Assembly (NCBI GenBank): GCA_016871675.1
Contig: VHCN01000006.1
Location: forward strand, 20,596-84,595
DNA: 64,000 bases
Origin: Verrucomicrobiota bacterium
Lineage (GTDB): Bacteria; Verrucomicrobiota; Verrucomicrobiia; Limisphaerales; VHCN01
Reading direction: 5' to 3'
Shown: piece by piece, positions 10,322 to 18,683 of the stretch
Layout: each line of letters opens with the position of its first letter
Numbering within the stretch: the stretch's first letter is position 1
Translations under genes and position numbers: made by a program
Notes under the pieces: model-generated
What the model saw: only the letters and a program-made list of their open reading frames with translations
Told to the model about the DNA's origin: nothing
The model's database searches: none

Positions 10322-10340
10322 TCCCGATTCGGAATCGGGA
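10322..10340. repeat. Perfect intercistronic palindrome between nrnA and truB
   Basis: Arms TCCCGATTC and GAATCGGGA surround a single central G. The element fills most of the 28-bp space between the nrnA stop and the truB start. It could act as an RNA-processing or stability hairpin in the operon message. There is no T-run, so it is not an ordinary terminator. Confidence 0.7.
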
Positions 10341-11324
10341 TCAGTGCGCGGCGGCGATGGACTTCTTGATGGCGGCGAGCACGCGCCGCTGAATGTCGGC
10401 GGGGTTGCCGCGGATGCGCGCGCCGGCTGCGGCCGGATGCCCGCCCCCGCCGAAGGGTGCGGCGATTTCGTTGACGTTCACCGCGGCGCTCTTGGAGCGG
10501 AGGCTGACACGCGTGAGGCCCGGCCCGGCTTCCTCGAAGACGCACGCGACGATGACGGGCTCGATGTCGCGGATGTGGTCGATGAGGCCCTCGCTGTCGG
10601 CGGGGTCGGCGCCGGTGCGGGCGTAATCAGATTTGCGCAGGCGGACCCACGCGATGCGGTCGGAGTCGGCGAGGCGGAAGTGGTTGAAGACGTGGCGGAG
10701 GAGCTTCATGCGCGAGACGGGGAAGGACTGGTAGACCTCGTGGCAGATGCGGGCGAGGCTGGCGCCGCGCTTCACGAGCTCGGCGGCGACGTGGTAGGTG
10801 GACGGGCGCGTGCTCGGGTATTGGAACGAGCCGGTGTCGGTGGAGACGGCGGTGAAGAGGCAGTCCGCGATCGGCGGCGTGATGGGCCAGTTGGCGGCCT
10901 TGAGGAGGCGGAAGATGAGCTCGCCGGTGGAGGCTTCGCGGCCGGAGACCCAGTTGATGTCGGCGTAGCGGGTGTTGCTCTCGTGATGGTCGATGTTGAT
11001 GAAGACGCGCCGGTCCGCGATGTGGGCCGCGAGCGTGCCGAGGCGCTCGACGCTCGCGCAATCCGTCGCAATCACGGCGTCGAACGCGCAGCCGGCGCGC
11101 GGTTGCTGCATCAGGCCGTCGGGGACGAGGAACGCAAGCTTGTGCGGCACGCGGTCCTGGTTCCAGCAGGCGACCTTGCGGCCGGTGTCGCGCAGCGCGA
11201 GCGCGAGGCCGACCTGCGAGCCGATGCAGTCGCCGTCGGGCCGCATGTGGCCGACGACGCAGACACGTTTGCAGCCGCGGAGGGCGTCGAGGATGCGGGA
11301 GACGGTTTTGGGAACGGGCCTCAC
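10341..11324 (-). CDS. nrnA: DHH-family nanoRNase/pAp phosphatase (NrnA-like)
   Basis: The product degrades oligoribonucleotides of a few nucleotides and dephosphorylates 3'-phosphoadenosine-5'-phosphate in the cytoplasm, using Mn2+. The 327-aa product has the DHH-family metal motifs: VVGHMRPDGDCIGSQ (H26, D30, D32), FINIDHHESNTRYADINWV, and the DHHA1 substrate motif FGGGGHPAAAGARI near the C-terminus. It sits between rbfA and truB, a position common for nrnA in many phyla. Confidence 0.92.
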   Translation of the reverse strand: MRPVPKTVSRILDALRGCKRVCVVGHMRPDGDCIGSQVGLALALRDTGRKVACWNQDRVPHKLAFLVPDGLMQQPRAGCAFDAVIATDCASVERLGTLAAHIADRRVFINIDHHESNTRYADINWVSGREASTGELIFRLLKAANWPITPPIADCLFTAVSTDTGSFQYPSTRPSTYHVAAELVKRGASLARICHEVYQSFPVSRMKLLRHVFNHFRLADSDRIAWVRLRKSDYARTGADPADSEGLIDHIRDIEPVIVACVFEEAGPGLTRVSLRSKSAAVNVNEIAAPFGGGGHPAAAGARIRGNPADIQRRVLAAIKKSIAAAH

Positions 11325-11353
11325 GGGGCGGGGAAGAAGGCGGTGGTCGGTGG

Positions 11354-11722
11354 TTATCGCTTCGGCTCTTCCTTGGGCAGCGTCTTCTCCACTTCCTCAA
11401 GGATGGTGAGCACGCGGTTGCCGCGTTCCACGGAGTCGTCGTAGAGAAACCGCAGGACGGGCGTGTAGCGGAGGACGATGTCGGCGGCCATGAGGGACTG
11501 GATGCGGGCGCGGTGCTTGTCGAGCAAGGGGATGGCGGCGTGGCGCTGCTGGGGGCTGCCGATGACGCCGATGTAAACGGTCGCGGTCTGGAGGTCGGGC
11601 GCGACTTCGACGTCGTTGACGGTGATGAGGCCGGCGGTCTCGATGGCGAATTCGCGGCGGACGATTTCGCCGAGGCTGCGCTTGAGCATCTCGTTGACGC
11701 GGTCGAGACGGCGGTGCGGCAT
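11354..11722 (-). CDS. rbfA: Ribosome-binding factor A
   Basis: The product is a late maturation factor of the 30S subunit that binds the 16S rRNA 5' helix region. The 122-aa protein begins MPHRRLDRVNEMLKRSLGEI, has the KH-like core VNDVEVAPDLQTATVYIGVI, and ends with VLRYTPVLRFLYDDSVERG, a clear RbfA signature. The ATG at 11722 was chosen; 31 further in-frame codons upstream are unlike the family and overlap spacer. It follows infB in the usual order. Confidence 0.94.
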   Translation of the reverse strand: MPHRRLDRVNEMLKRSLGEIVRREFAIETAGLITVNDVEVAPDLQTATVYIGVIGSPQQRHAAIPLLDKHRARIQSLMAADIVLRYTPVLRFLYDDSVERGNRVLTILEEVEKTLPKEEPKR

Positions 11723-11831
11723 GGCGTGGAGGGTGCGAGTGGTCAGGGGGCGCTGTGGCCGCGCGGGCGGCGCGCTGGATTTGTGTTGAGGACCTTCATC
11801 GGCGTTCCGTGCCACGTGTCCGCGCGACGGC

Positions 11832-14276
11832 TCAGAGTGTCTGCTTCACCTTTTCGACGGAGTAACTCTCGATGAGGTCGCCGGGTTGGAAATCGTTGAA
11901 GGATTCCAGGCGGATGCCGCATTCCATGCCGGCGCGGACCTCGGAGACTTCGTCCTGGAAGCGGCGCAGCGTCGTCACGGCGCCCTCGTAAATGAGACCC
12001 TTGCGGCGCATGACGCGGACCTTGCCGCGAGTGATGCGCCCGGTGGAGACGACGCACCCGGCGACGTTGCCGCCCTTGGAGAGCGCGAAGAGTTTCCGGA
12101 CCTCGGCGGAGCCGAGGACGACTTCCTTGAGGACGGGGTCGAGCAGGCCGGCCATGGCGTCCTTCACCTCGTCGATCAATTCGTAGATGATCGTGTAGAG
12201 CTTGATCTGCACGCCCTGATGCTTGGCAATGTCGGCCACGCCAGTGTCGATGCGCGTGTGGAAGCCGAGGATGATGCCCTTGGACGCGGCGGCGAGGAGG
12301 ACGTCGCTCTCGGTGATGGTCCCGACGGCGCCGTGGACAGTTTCGAGTGCGACGCGGTCGGAGCCAATCTTGCCAAGCTCGGACTCGATGGCCTCGACGG
12401 AGCCTTGCGTGTCCGCCTTGACGACGACCTTGAGCACCTTGTTCTGCGCCTCCGCGAGCGTGCTGAAGAGGTTTTCCAGCGTGACCTTCGGCTTGCGTTC
12501 CTCGAGTTCGATCGCCTTGGCCTCCATCGCCCGCGTGCCGGCAAGTTCGCGCGCGGCCTTTTCATTCTCCATCACGGAAAACTCGATGCCGGCCTCGGGG
12601 ATGCCGTTCAGACCGAGGATTTTCACGGCCACGGACGGCGTGGCTTCCTTGAGGCGTTTGCCTTCCTCGTTGATGAGCGCCTTGACCTTGCCGAAAAAGT
12701 GGCCGCAGATGACCACGTCGCCGACCTTCAGCGTGCCCTTGCGGACGAGCACGGTGGCGACGGGGCCGCCCGGTTCGAGGCCGGACTCGATCACGTTGCC
12801 GCGCGCGCGGCGGGCGGGGTTGGCCTTGAGTTCGATGACCTCGGCCTGCAGCAGGAGCATTTCGAGCAACTTGTCCACGCCCTGCTTGGTGAGGCCGGAG
12901 CAGTCCACGAAGATGGTCTCGCCTCCCCATTCCTCGCAGGTCAGGCCCTTGTCCTGAAGCTGCTGCCGCACTTTCATCGGGTTCGCGTTCGGGTGGTCGC
13001 ACTTGTTGACGGCGACGAGGATGGGGACCTTGGCCGCGCGGGCGTGGCTGAGCGCCTCGAGGGTTTGCGGCATCACGCCATCGTTGGCGGCGACGACGAG
13101 GATGACGATGTCCGTGACGTTCGCGCCGCGCGCGCGCATGGCACTGAAGGCGGCGTGGCCGGGCGTGTCGAGGAATGTGATCTGCTGGACTTCCGTTTTG
13201 CGCTCGGGGTGCGGGAATGAAATCGTGTAGGCGCCGATGTGTTGCGTGATGCCGCCGGCTTCGCCTTCGGCGACGTTGGCCTTGCGGATGCCGTCGAGGA
13301 GCGTCGTCTTGCCGTGGTCCACGTGGCCCATGATGGTGACCACGGGCGGGCGCGGCCTGAGATCTTCGGGCTTGTCCTCGACGTCAACCTCGACCTTGCG
13401 GACGGGCGCGTGGACCTGCCCCTCGCCGCGGGCGCGCTTCTCGACTTCGAACCGGAAGCCTCGCTTCGCGCAGATTTTCTGCGCGACGAGTTCGTCCACT
13501 GAATCGTTGATCTTCGCGAACACTTTCAGCTCCATCAGGTCGCCGATGAGCTGGAACGGCTTGAGCTTCATCCTGTCCGCAAGCTCGCGGACCATGATGG
13601 GCGGCTTGACGATGATGAGTTCGCCCTCGGCAAGCGGGACGAACTTGGGCTCGGCCGGCCGTGCGGGTGCCGGTGGGCGTGGAGCAGATTTGGGCGCGAA
13701 CGTCGGCTTTGGGGCGGCGGGTTTCGCGGCGGGAACCGCGGGTTCGGAGATGCGAGTGGCCGTCCGCGCGGAGGGCGACTTGAGCCACGTGGGCGCGATG
13801 GAGCCGACTTTCTGGCCGAGCACCGGGCCGGCGGGAACGGGCGGCGGCGCGGGCGGGGTGACCGGGGTGGCCCTGGCCTCGACGACGGGCGTGGGTTGCC
13901 CGCCGGGCGCGACTGTCGCGGGCGAAATCACGGCGATTCCCGGCGCGGGCATGGTCGGGAGCATCTCCGGAGCCGGCAGCGAGACGGCCCCGGCCGTTTC
14001 GGGCGCGGCGTGGACAAACGTGACGCCCTGCTCGGCAACCACGAGCGGAGGTTCGGGCGGAGCAACGATGAGAACGGGCTGCGATTCGGGAACGGGCGCG
14101 GGAGCGGGAGCGACTTTGACGCCGCCGAGTTGTTCCTCGAGATACTCTGCCGTGATTTTATCCAGCGAACTGGACGGAACCTTGGCTTCCTTGATGCCAA
14201 GATCCTTGGCCTTCGTGAGCACGTCCTTGCTCTCGATGCCTAGCTTGCGGGCGATGTCGTAAATGCGAACGGGCAT
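11832..14276 (-). CDS. infB: Translation initiation factor IF-2
   Basis: This GTPase places initiator fMet-tRNA on the 30S subunit and promotes 50S joining. The 814-aa product starts with an IF2_N-type helix domain ([20 protein letters not shown]). It then has a long Pro/Ala/Val-rich linker to about residue 210, a second IF2_N-like region ([20 protein letters not shown]), and the G domain. Within the G domain are [18 protein letters not shown] near residue 316, [18 protein letters not shown] and [13 protein letters not shown]. Domains II to IV end with [20 protein letters not shown]. It lies between nusA and rbfA. Confidence 0.97.
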   Translation of the reverse strand: MPVRIYDIARKLGIESKDVLTKAKDLGIKEAKVPSSSLDKITAEYLEEQLGGVKVAPAPAPVPESQPVLIVAPPEPPLVVAEQGVTFVHAAPETAGAVSLPAPEMLPTMPAPGIAVISPATVAPGGQPTPVVEARATPVTPPAPPPVPAGPVLGQKVGSIAPTWLKSPSARTATRISEPAVPAAKPAAPKPTFAPKSAPRPPAPARPAEPKFVPLAEGELIIVKPPIMVRELADRMKLKPFQLIGDLMELKVFAKINDSVDELVAQKICAKRGFRFEVEKRARGEGQVHAPVRKVEVDVEDKPEDLRPRPPVVTIMGHVDHGKTTLLDGIRKANVAEGEAGGITQHIGAYTISFPHPERKTEVQQITFLDTPGHAAFSAMRARGANVTDIVILVVAANDGVMPQTLEALSHARAAKVPILVAVNKCDHPNANPMKVRQQLQDKGLTCEEWGGETIFVDCSGLTKQGVDKLLEMLLLQAEVIELKANPARRARGNVIESGLEPGGPVATVLVRKGTLKVGDVVICGHFFGKVKALINEEGKRLKEATPSVAVKILGLNGIPEAGIEFSVMENEKAARELAGTRAMEAKAIELEERKPKVTLENLFSTLAEAQNKVLKVVVKADTQGSVEAIESELGKIGSDRVALETVHGAVGTITESDVLLAAASKGIILGFHTRIDTGVADIAKHQGVQIKLYTIIYELIDEVKDAMAGLLDPVLKEVVLGSAEVRKLFALSKGGNVAGCVVSTGRITRGKVRVMRRKGLIYEGAVTTLRRFQDEVSEVRAGMECGIRLESFNDFQPGDLIESYSVEKVKQTL

Positions 14277-14354
14277 ACCAAATTCTTCCGGCGCACGCTG
14301 TCTTCACAGGCTTCATGCGCTAAACCAAACGCGATGTTGCCGGGCGACTCATGA

Positions 14355-15632
14355 TCAAGCCGCCAGCCCGGCGCTGCCCCCGGCGGCCCTCCGCGCGACT
14401 TCGGCGCGGACAGCGTCCAGGATGGCTGCAGCCTGACCTGACAGTTGAGGAATCTCGTCGAGGTCTTTCGCCTCGACCTGCAAGAGATCCTCGATCGAAT
14501 GAAATCCTGTCTGCACGAGCACTTCGGCCTGCTCGCGCGTGACGCCGGGGATGCCGGCGAAGAGCTCGATGGCAATGCCGACCTTCTCGTCGAAGCCGAC
14601 GGTGACGACCTGCTCCGGTTCGATGTTCACCTGCCAGCCGGTCAACCGCGAGGCAAGCCGGGCGTTCTGGCCGCGCTTGCCGATGGCGAGCGAGAGCTGG
14701 TCCTCGCTCACGAGGATGCGGCAGCGGCGGTTGGCTTCGTCGATGTCAAAGGCCTTCAGCTTGGCGGGGGCAAGCGCGTTCGTCAGGTAATTCCGGATGT
14801 TCGTGTCGAACTTGATGATGTCCATCTTCTCGTTGTTGAGCTCGCGGACGATGTTCTTGACGCGTTGGCCGCGCAGGCCGACGCACGCGCCGACGGGGTC
14901 CACCTTGTCGTCGCGGGAGTGGACCGCGAGCTTGGTGCGGAAGCCCGGTTCGCGGGCGACGCCCTTGATTTCGACCGTGCCGTTGGCGATCTCCGACACT
15001 TCGAGCATGAACAGCTTCACAACGAACTGCGGGTCGGAGCGCGACAGGATGATCTCCGGGCCGTGGCCCGAGTTGTCCACGGCCTTGACGAAGCAGCGGA
15101 TGCGCTCGCCCGGCTGGTATTCCTCGGTGGGCACGCGCTCGCGGTTGGGCAGGAGCGCCTCGAACTTGCCGAGGTCCACGATGACGTCCGAACGGTCGAA
15201 CCGGCGGACGACCCCGCTGACGATGTCGCCCGTGCGGTCCTTGAACTCGGTGTAAATGAGCTCCTTCTCGAACTTCCGGACCTGCTGGAGGAGGGCCTGC
15301 TTGGCGTTTTGGGCGGCGATGCGGCCAAAGCCGGTGGGGGTGACTTCGACCTCGATTTCCTCGCCGAGCTGGGCGTCGGCCTTGATGCGCCGGGCGTCGA
15401 AAAGGGAGATTTGATCGTGCTTGGAAACGACGCGTTCGGAGACGACCAGCTTGGCAAAGGCCCGGATGTCGCCGGACTTGGGGCTGATTTCGCACCGGAG
15501 GTCGCGGGCGGGACCCACGGCCTTCTTGGCGGCGGAAACCAGCGCTTCATGGACGGCCTGCACCAGGACATCCTTGCTGATGCCCTTTTCTTTTTCCCAG
15601 TAATCCAAAATGGCCAAAAACTCGGCGTTCAT
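14355..15632 (-). CDS. nusA: Transcription termination/antitermination factor NusA
   Basis: The product binds RNA polymerase and controls pausing, intrinsic termination and antitermination. The 425-aa product has the N-terminal polymerase-binding domain (NAEFLAILDYWEKEKGISKD). An S1 domain follows (GDIVSGVVRRFDRSDVIVDL, near residues 130-200). KH1 contains DPVGACVGLRGQRVKNIVRE and KH2 contains LAIGKRGQNARLASRLTGW. A short C-terminal helix-hairpin-helix repeat (GIPGVTREQAEVLVQTGF) ends the protein. It is the first gene of the operon with infB, rbfA, nrnA and truB. No rimP precedes it, although rimP often does in other phyla. Its leader contains a terminator hairpin. Confidence 0.97.
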   Translation of the reverse strand: MNAEFLAILDYWEKEKGISKDVLVQAVHEALVSAAKKAVGPARDLRCEISPKSGDIRAFAKLVVSERVVSKHDQISLFDARRIKADAQLGEEIEVEVTPTGFGRIAAQNAKQALLQQVRKFEKELIYTEFKDRTGDIVSGVVRRFDRSDVIVDLGKFEALLPNRERVPTEEYQPGERIRCFVKAVDNSGHGPEIILSRSDPQFVVKLFMLEVSEIANGTVEIKGVAREPGFRTKLAVHSRDDKVDPVGACVGLRGQRVKNIVRELNNEKMDIIKFDTNIRNYLTNALAPAKLKAFDIDEANRRCRILVSEDQLSLAIGKRGQNARLASRLTGWQVNIEPEQVVTVGFDEKVGIAIELFAGIPGVTREQAEVLVQTGFHSIEDLLQVEAKDLDEIPQLSGQAAAILDAVRAEVARRAAGGSAGLAA

Positions 15633-15635
15633 AAG

Positions 15636-15725
15636 TCAATCGCCCCGTGCCTCGGCTGGATGCGGCGAACAAAAAAGTCGGAACGGAATTCCGACTTCAC
15701 ACTCGCTGGCTGACCAGCAGCCCAT
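15636..15725 (-). CDS. Possible 29-aa leader peptide overlapping the nusA attenuator
   Basis: An ATG at 15725-15723 opens a 29-codon frame (MGCWSASECEVGIPFRLFCS...) that crosses the whole terminator hairpin and stops 3 nt before the nusA ATG. AGGA lies five bases upstream of the ATG, and the predicted transcription start lies just ahead of it. Translation through the hairpin would stop it folding, so this could be a regulatory leader peptide. No homology is recognisable and short frames arise by chance, so this is speculative. Confidence 0.28.
   Translation of the reverse strand: MGCWSASECEVGIPFRLFCSPHPAEARGD
15671..15697 (-). terminator. Intrinsic terminator/attenuator in the nusA leader
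   Basis: On the minus strand a 9-bp perfect stem (AAGTCGGAA/TTCCGACTT, five-base loop) runs directly into six T residues, a classic intrinsic terminator. It lies about 40 nt upstream of the nusA ATG and downstream of the best promoter candidate. The gene on the other side is transcribed away from it, so the hairpin must act within the nusA transcript, that is, as an attenuator. Confidence 0.75.
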
Positions 15726-15743
15726 CGTTGTCCTACGCTGCGG

Positions 15744-15772
15744 AAACTAGGGAGCGAGCCCGGGGGCGTCAA
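15744..15772 (-). promoter_or_regulatory. Putative housekeeping promoter of the nusA operon
   Basis: On the minus strand TTGACG (15772-15767) and TAGTTT (15749-15744) are separated by exactly 17 bp. Transcription would start near 15737 and give a leader of about 105 nt before nusA. Confidence 0.5.
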
Positions 15773-15806
15773 GCCTCTTTTCCCCGCAAACGCCCGGGAT
15801 GGGCGC

Positions 15807-15834
15807 TTGACGGTCCTCCCGCCGGGCGTATCCT
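15807..15834 (+). promoter_or_regulatory. Putative promoter of the lysozyme-like exported protein
   Basis: TTGACG (15807-15812) and TATCCT (15829-15834) are separated by 16 bp. They lie upstream of a GGGGAAGG ribosome-binding site and the ATG at 15873. The promoter is back-to-back with the nusA promoter. Confidence 0.4.
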
Positions 15835-15872
15835 CCACCCGCTTTCCAGCGTCAGAACGGGGGAAGGCTGAT

Positions 15873-16307
15873 ATGCGCCGATGGCTCCTCAGCTTGGGAT
15901 TGTGGGTGGGTTTGACCGCCTCGGAGGCCACGGCGATGCCTTTGCGGCAGTCACTGGCGATGTTCGAGTCGGGCGCGAGCGGCGCGGCGCGCGGCGCGGC
16001 CGACTTGAAGCGCGGCGGAAGCGGGGAAGTCAGCCGATTCCAGATCATGCCCGACGTCTGGCACCAATACAGCCGGTCTCGCGATTACGACGACCCGGAC
16101 ACCGCCTGGCAGGTCGCCTCCCGCATCCTCAACGACCGCTGCAAACGTTTCCGCTCCGCCACCGGGCGCGAGCCCAACGCCCAGGAAATCTACCTCCTTT
16201 GGAACAAACCGGGCAGCTTCGAGGCGTCCGGGTTCGTGCTTTCCAAGGTCAAGCCGCTCTACCGCGAGCGCGCGGGGCGATTCGCCAACCTCCACCACAG
16301 CCGCTGA
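15873..16307 (+). CDS. Exported lysozyme/transglycosylase-like small protein
   Basis: The 144-aa product has a signal peptide (MRRWLLSLGLWVGLTASEATA) and then SLAMFESGASGAARGAADLK and GEVSRFQIMPDVWHQYSRSR. Next come DPDTAWQVASRILNDRCKRF and PNAQEIYLLWNKPG. The Glu-Ser-Gly start followed by a G-x-x-x-FQIMP motif and helical NDR segment resembles the lysozyme-like fold of SLT transglycosylases, with the Glu of FESG as likely catalyst. It probably acts on peptidoglycan in the periplasm. A strong GGGGAAGG ribosome-binding site supports the start. It is divergent from nusA and convergent with cinA. Confidence 0.68.
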   Translation: MRRWLLSLGLWVGLTASEATAMPLRQSLAMFESGASGAARGAADLKRGGSGEVSRFQIMPDVWHQYSRSRDYDDPDTAWQVASRILNDRCKRFRSATGREPNAQEIYLLWNKPGSFEASGFVLSKVKPLYRERAGRFANLHHSR

Positions 16308-16321
16308 ACCGGCTGCCGCCT

Positions 16322-17587
16322 TCACAATCCGAGCACCGTCCGGCGCATCAGTTCCAGTGCCTGCTGCGAGGTCACGTATTTGAACGTCGGCCGGTCGTAT
16401 CGGTTCACCGGACTGATGACCACCGTCCCGGTCGCGGTAGCCAGCGCGATGAAAACCGTCCCGACCGGCTTGCCTTCCGTCGCTCCGGTTGGCCCCGCGA
16501 TGCCGGTGACCGCCAGCCCGAAGTCCGCCCCAGTTCCCCTACGCGCTCCCTCGGCCATCTCCCGCGCGGTCGCCTCGCTCACCGCCCCGTGCGTGGCGAG
16601 CGTCTCCGGCTTCACGCCAAGCGCGGTTTGTTTTGCCTCGTTTGAGTAGGTCACGAACCCGGCGCGGAACACCACCGAGGCGCCGGGGACATCTGTGATG
16701 CGGTTGGCGATGAACCCGCCCGTGCACGACTCAGCCAGCGCGAGGGTCCGCTTGCTCTCGGTGAGCAGTCGCACCAGCACCGTCTCCGGCAACTCGTCCT
16801 CCACGCCATAAATGTGACTGCCCACGCGCCCGCGCACGAACCGTTCCGCGTCCGCCACCACGCGCCCTGCGGACACGCCGGCCGCCGAAAGCCGGACGTC
16901 CACGTCACCTGTGCGCGCGCAATAGCCAATCTCCAGTCCGGCCTCGACCAGCGGTCGCAGCCCCGGCGCGATGCGCTCCTCGATCACGGATTCCCCCAGC
17001 CCGACCGTGCGAAGCGTCCTGCACACAAACGGCTCCTTGCGCGGGAACTTCGCCGCCAGCATCGGTAGCACCTGCGTGCCGAACATCGGATGCAACTCCC
17101 GCGGCGGCCCCGGCAACATCACGAGCCAGCTCGCTCCGCCCCCGGCGCGGAATGGATTCGGTCCCACGTCCAGCGCCAGACCCGGCGCGGTGCCGTGCGC
17201 GTTGGCCAGCACCGTCGCGCCCGCGGGCACCATCGCCTGCACGCGCGTGCTCGCGGGCATCGGGCGCTTCCGCGCGGCGAAGAACTGCTCGATGTTCGCC
17301 AGCGACGCCGCGTCCTCGCGCAACGGGCGGCCCAGCAGCCGCGCGATTTCATCCCGCGTGATGTCGTCGGAAGTCGGCCCGAGTCCGCCCGTGGTGATGA
17401 CCACATCCGCGCGGCCGAGCGCCTCCCGGACGGCCGCCACGATGTCCGCCGCGGTGTCCGCGACGGCGACCTGCCGGCGCACCGGATAACCGTGGTCGGC
17501 GAGCCTGCGGCAAAGCCACTGCTGATGGCTGTTCACGATGCGCCCGAGCATCAGCTCCGAGCCGGTGTTGATGATCTCCAGGTGCAT
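16322..17587 (-). CDS. cinA: CinA-like protein (nicotinamide-nucleotide amidase/ADP-ribose pyrophosphatase family)
   Basis: The 421-aa product has the two CinA domains. The N-terminal MoCF-like domain contains NTGSELMLGRIVNSHQQWL and ITTGGLGPTSDDITRDEIA. The C-terminal domain, about residues 265-421, contains LALAESCTGGFIANRITDVP and AVTGIAGPTGATEGKPVGTV, the amidase signature of NMN deamidases. It probably salvages pyridine nucleotides by removing NMN formed by DNA ligase; a competence link is known only in some species. The ATG at 17587 was chosen over a start 16 codons upstream. Confidence 0.93.
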   Translation of the reverse strand: MHLEIINTGSELMLGRIVNSHQQWLCRRLADHGYPVRRQVAVADTAADIVAAVREALGRADVVITTGGLGPTSDDITRDEIARLLGRPLREDAASLANIEQFFAARKRPMPASTRVQAMVPAGATVLANAHGTAPGLALDVGPNPFRAGGGASWLVMLPGPPRELHPMFGTQVLPMLAAKFPRKEPFVCRTLRTVGLGESVIEERIAPGLRPLVEAGLEIGYCARTGDVDVRLSAAGVSAGRVVADAERFVRGRVGSHIYGVEDELPETVLVRLLTESKRTLALAESCTGGFIANRITDVPGASVVFRAGFVTYSNEAKQTALGVKPETLATHGAVSEATAREMAEGARRGTGADFGLAVTGIAGPTGATEGKPVGTVFIALATATGTVVISPVNRYDRPTFKYVTSQQALELMRRTVLGL

Positions 17588-17679
17588 GGTGGAACGCGTT
17601 GAGCCCTGCGGTCCGGCCGCACGGACGCGGACCAATGAACACCGAACCCCGCGGCTTGAACACCGAATTCACGCCCCGC

Positions 17680-17707
17680 TTGAATCCCGGCCGCAGGCGG
17701 CTAGAGT
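17680..17707 (+). promoter_or_regulatory. Putative promoter of the Fur-family gene, giving a leaderless message
   Basis: TTGAAT (17680-17685) and TAGAGT (17702-17707) are 16 bp apart, and six bases separate the -10 box from the GTG at 17714. The transcript would begin at or next to the start codon. A TAGAGT -10 with the same spacing also precedes the 72-aa gene of the pyr operon. Confidence 0.45.
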
Positions 17708-17713
17708 CCCGCC

Positions 17714-18190
17714 GTGCCTTCGGCCGAAAAACTCGCCGCGAAAGGGAAGTTCCTCGACTTTCTGAAGCGGAAAAACCTGCGCCGCACGAGCCAGCGCGAC
17801 GCCATCATCGAGACGGTCTTCAACACCGAGGAGCACTTCACCGCCGAGCAACTGCTCGACTGGTCCCGCAGGCGCGACAAGTCCGTCTCGCGCGCCACGG
17901 TCTACCGCACGCTGCCGCTGCTGACCGAGAGCGGGCTCGTGCGCGAGATGGACCTCGGCAAGGACTTCAAATACTACGACCCGAACTACGCGGACCACCC
18001 GAACCACAGCCACATCATTTGCGGCGACTGCGACAAGATCGTCGAGTTCGAGAGCGAGAAGATCTCGCAGCTCGAGGACGAGATCAGCCACAAGCTCGGG
18101 TTCGCCGTGAAAACCCAGCGCCTGCAAATCACCGGCACGTGCGAGCAGCTCAAGAAGCTCGGCGCGTGCAAGAACAAGCCCCGCCGCTAG
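17714..18190 (+). CDS. Fur/PerR/Zur-family transcriptional regulator
   Basis: The 158-aa product has the Fur winged-helix domain (LRRTSQRDAIIETVFNTEEH, VSRATVYRTLPLLTESGLV). A dimer/metal domain follows with HSHIICGDCDKIVEFE, the structural zinc pair C103 and C106, and metal ligands H95, H98 and H100. The usual second CxxC pair is replaced by C143 and C152, spaced CX8C, which is unusual. Whether it senses iron, zinc or peroxide cannot be read from the sequence. The start is GTG at 17714. A four-helix membrane protein follows 3 bp after the stop, so the pair is probably co-transcribed. Confidence 0.9.
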   Translation: MPSAEKLAAKGKFLDFLKRKNLRRTSQRDAIIETVFNTEEHFTAEQLLDWSRRRDKSVSRATVYRTLPLLTESGLVREMDLGKDFKYYDPNYADHPNHSHIICGDCDKIVEFESEKISQLEDEISHKLGFAVKTQRLQITGTCEQLKKLGACKNKPRR

Positions 18191-18193
18191 CCG

Positions 18194-18652
18194 ATGGCCG
18201 CGCCGCTTGATCCCGCGACACGGCCCTCGCGGCTTTCCACCGCGTTTCTGTCCGTGCTCGTGGCCGCGCTCGCGATGAGCTTCGTCACGGGCGCAATGAT
18301 CTGGTGGTGGCAGACGCAACAGACACCCGACGCGCCCGCGCCCGCGTGGTTCCGGCCGGCCGTGGTGCTGCACGGGGTGCTGTTTCCGGTTCAATGCAGC
18401 CTGTTCGGCTGGCTCGCGGGCCAGCACCTGCGGCTCAGCTGGGAGATGCGCGCCAATGTCGTCTCGGGCTTCGCGATGGAAGCCGTGTTCCTCGGCCTCA
18501 TCGTGTCCGGCGTCGGGCTCTATTACGCCGGCGCGGAGGCGTGGCGGGATTTCTGGATCGTCTCCCATCGCGTGCTCGGCCTGCTGCTGCCGGCGACGCT
18601 TGCCGCGCACTGGATCGCCGCCGTCCGCTGGGCGCGTTCGGTGGCGAAGTGA
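18194..18652 (+). CDS. Four-helix membrane protein, possible b-type cytochrome
   Basis: The 152-aa product has four predicted membrane helices (about residues 17-37, 55-77, 89-111 and 124-147). Histidines sit at H60 in helix 2, H78 in the following loop, and H125 and H139 in helix 4. The 14-residue spacing of H125 and H139 (SHRVLGLLLPATLAAH) is the separation used by bis-His haem sites in one helix of b-type cytochromes. A small redox or ferric-reductase-like membrane role would fit its position directly after a Fur-family regulator. No named family was recognised, so the haem proposal is inference. Confidence 0.65.
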   Translation: MAAPLDPATRPSRLSTAFLSVLVAALAMSFVTGAMIWWWQTQQTPDAPAPAWFRPAVVLHGVLFPVQCSLFGWLAGQHLRLSWEMRANVVSGFAMEAVFLGLIVSGVGLYYAGAEAWRDFWIVSHRVLGLLLPATLAAHWIAAVRWARSVAK

Positions 18653-18683
18653 CGTGCGAACGCGGTTCGGTGGCCGCGCTCCG

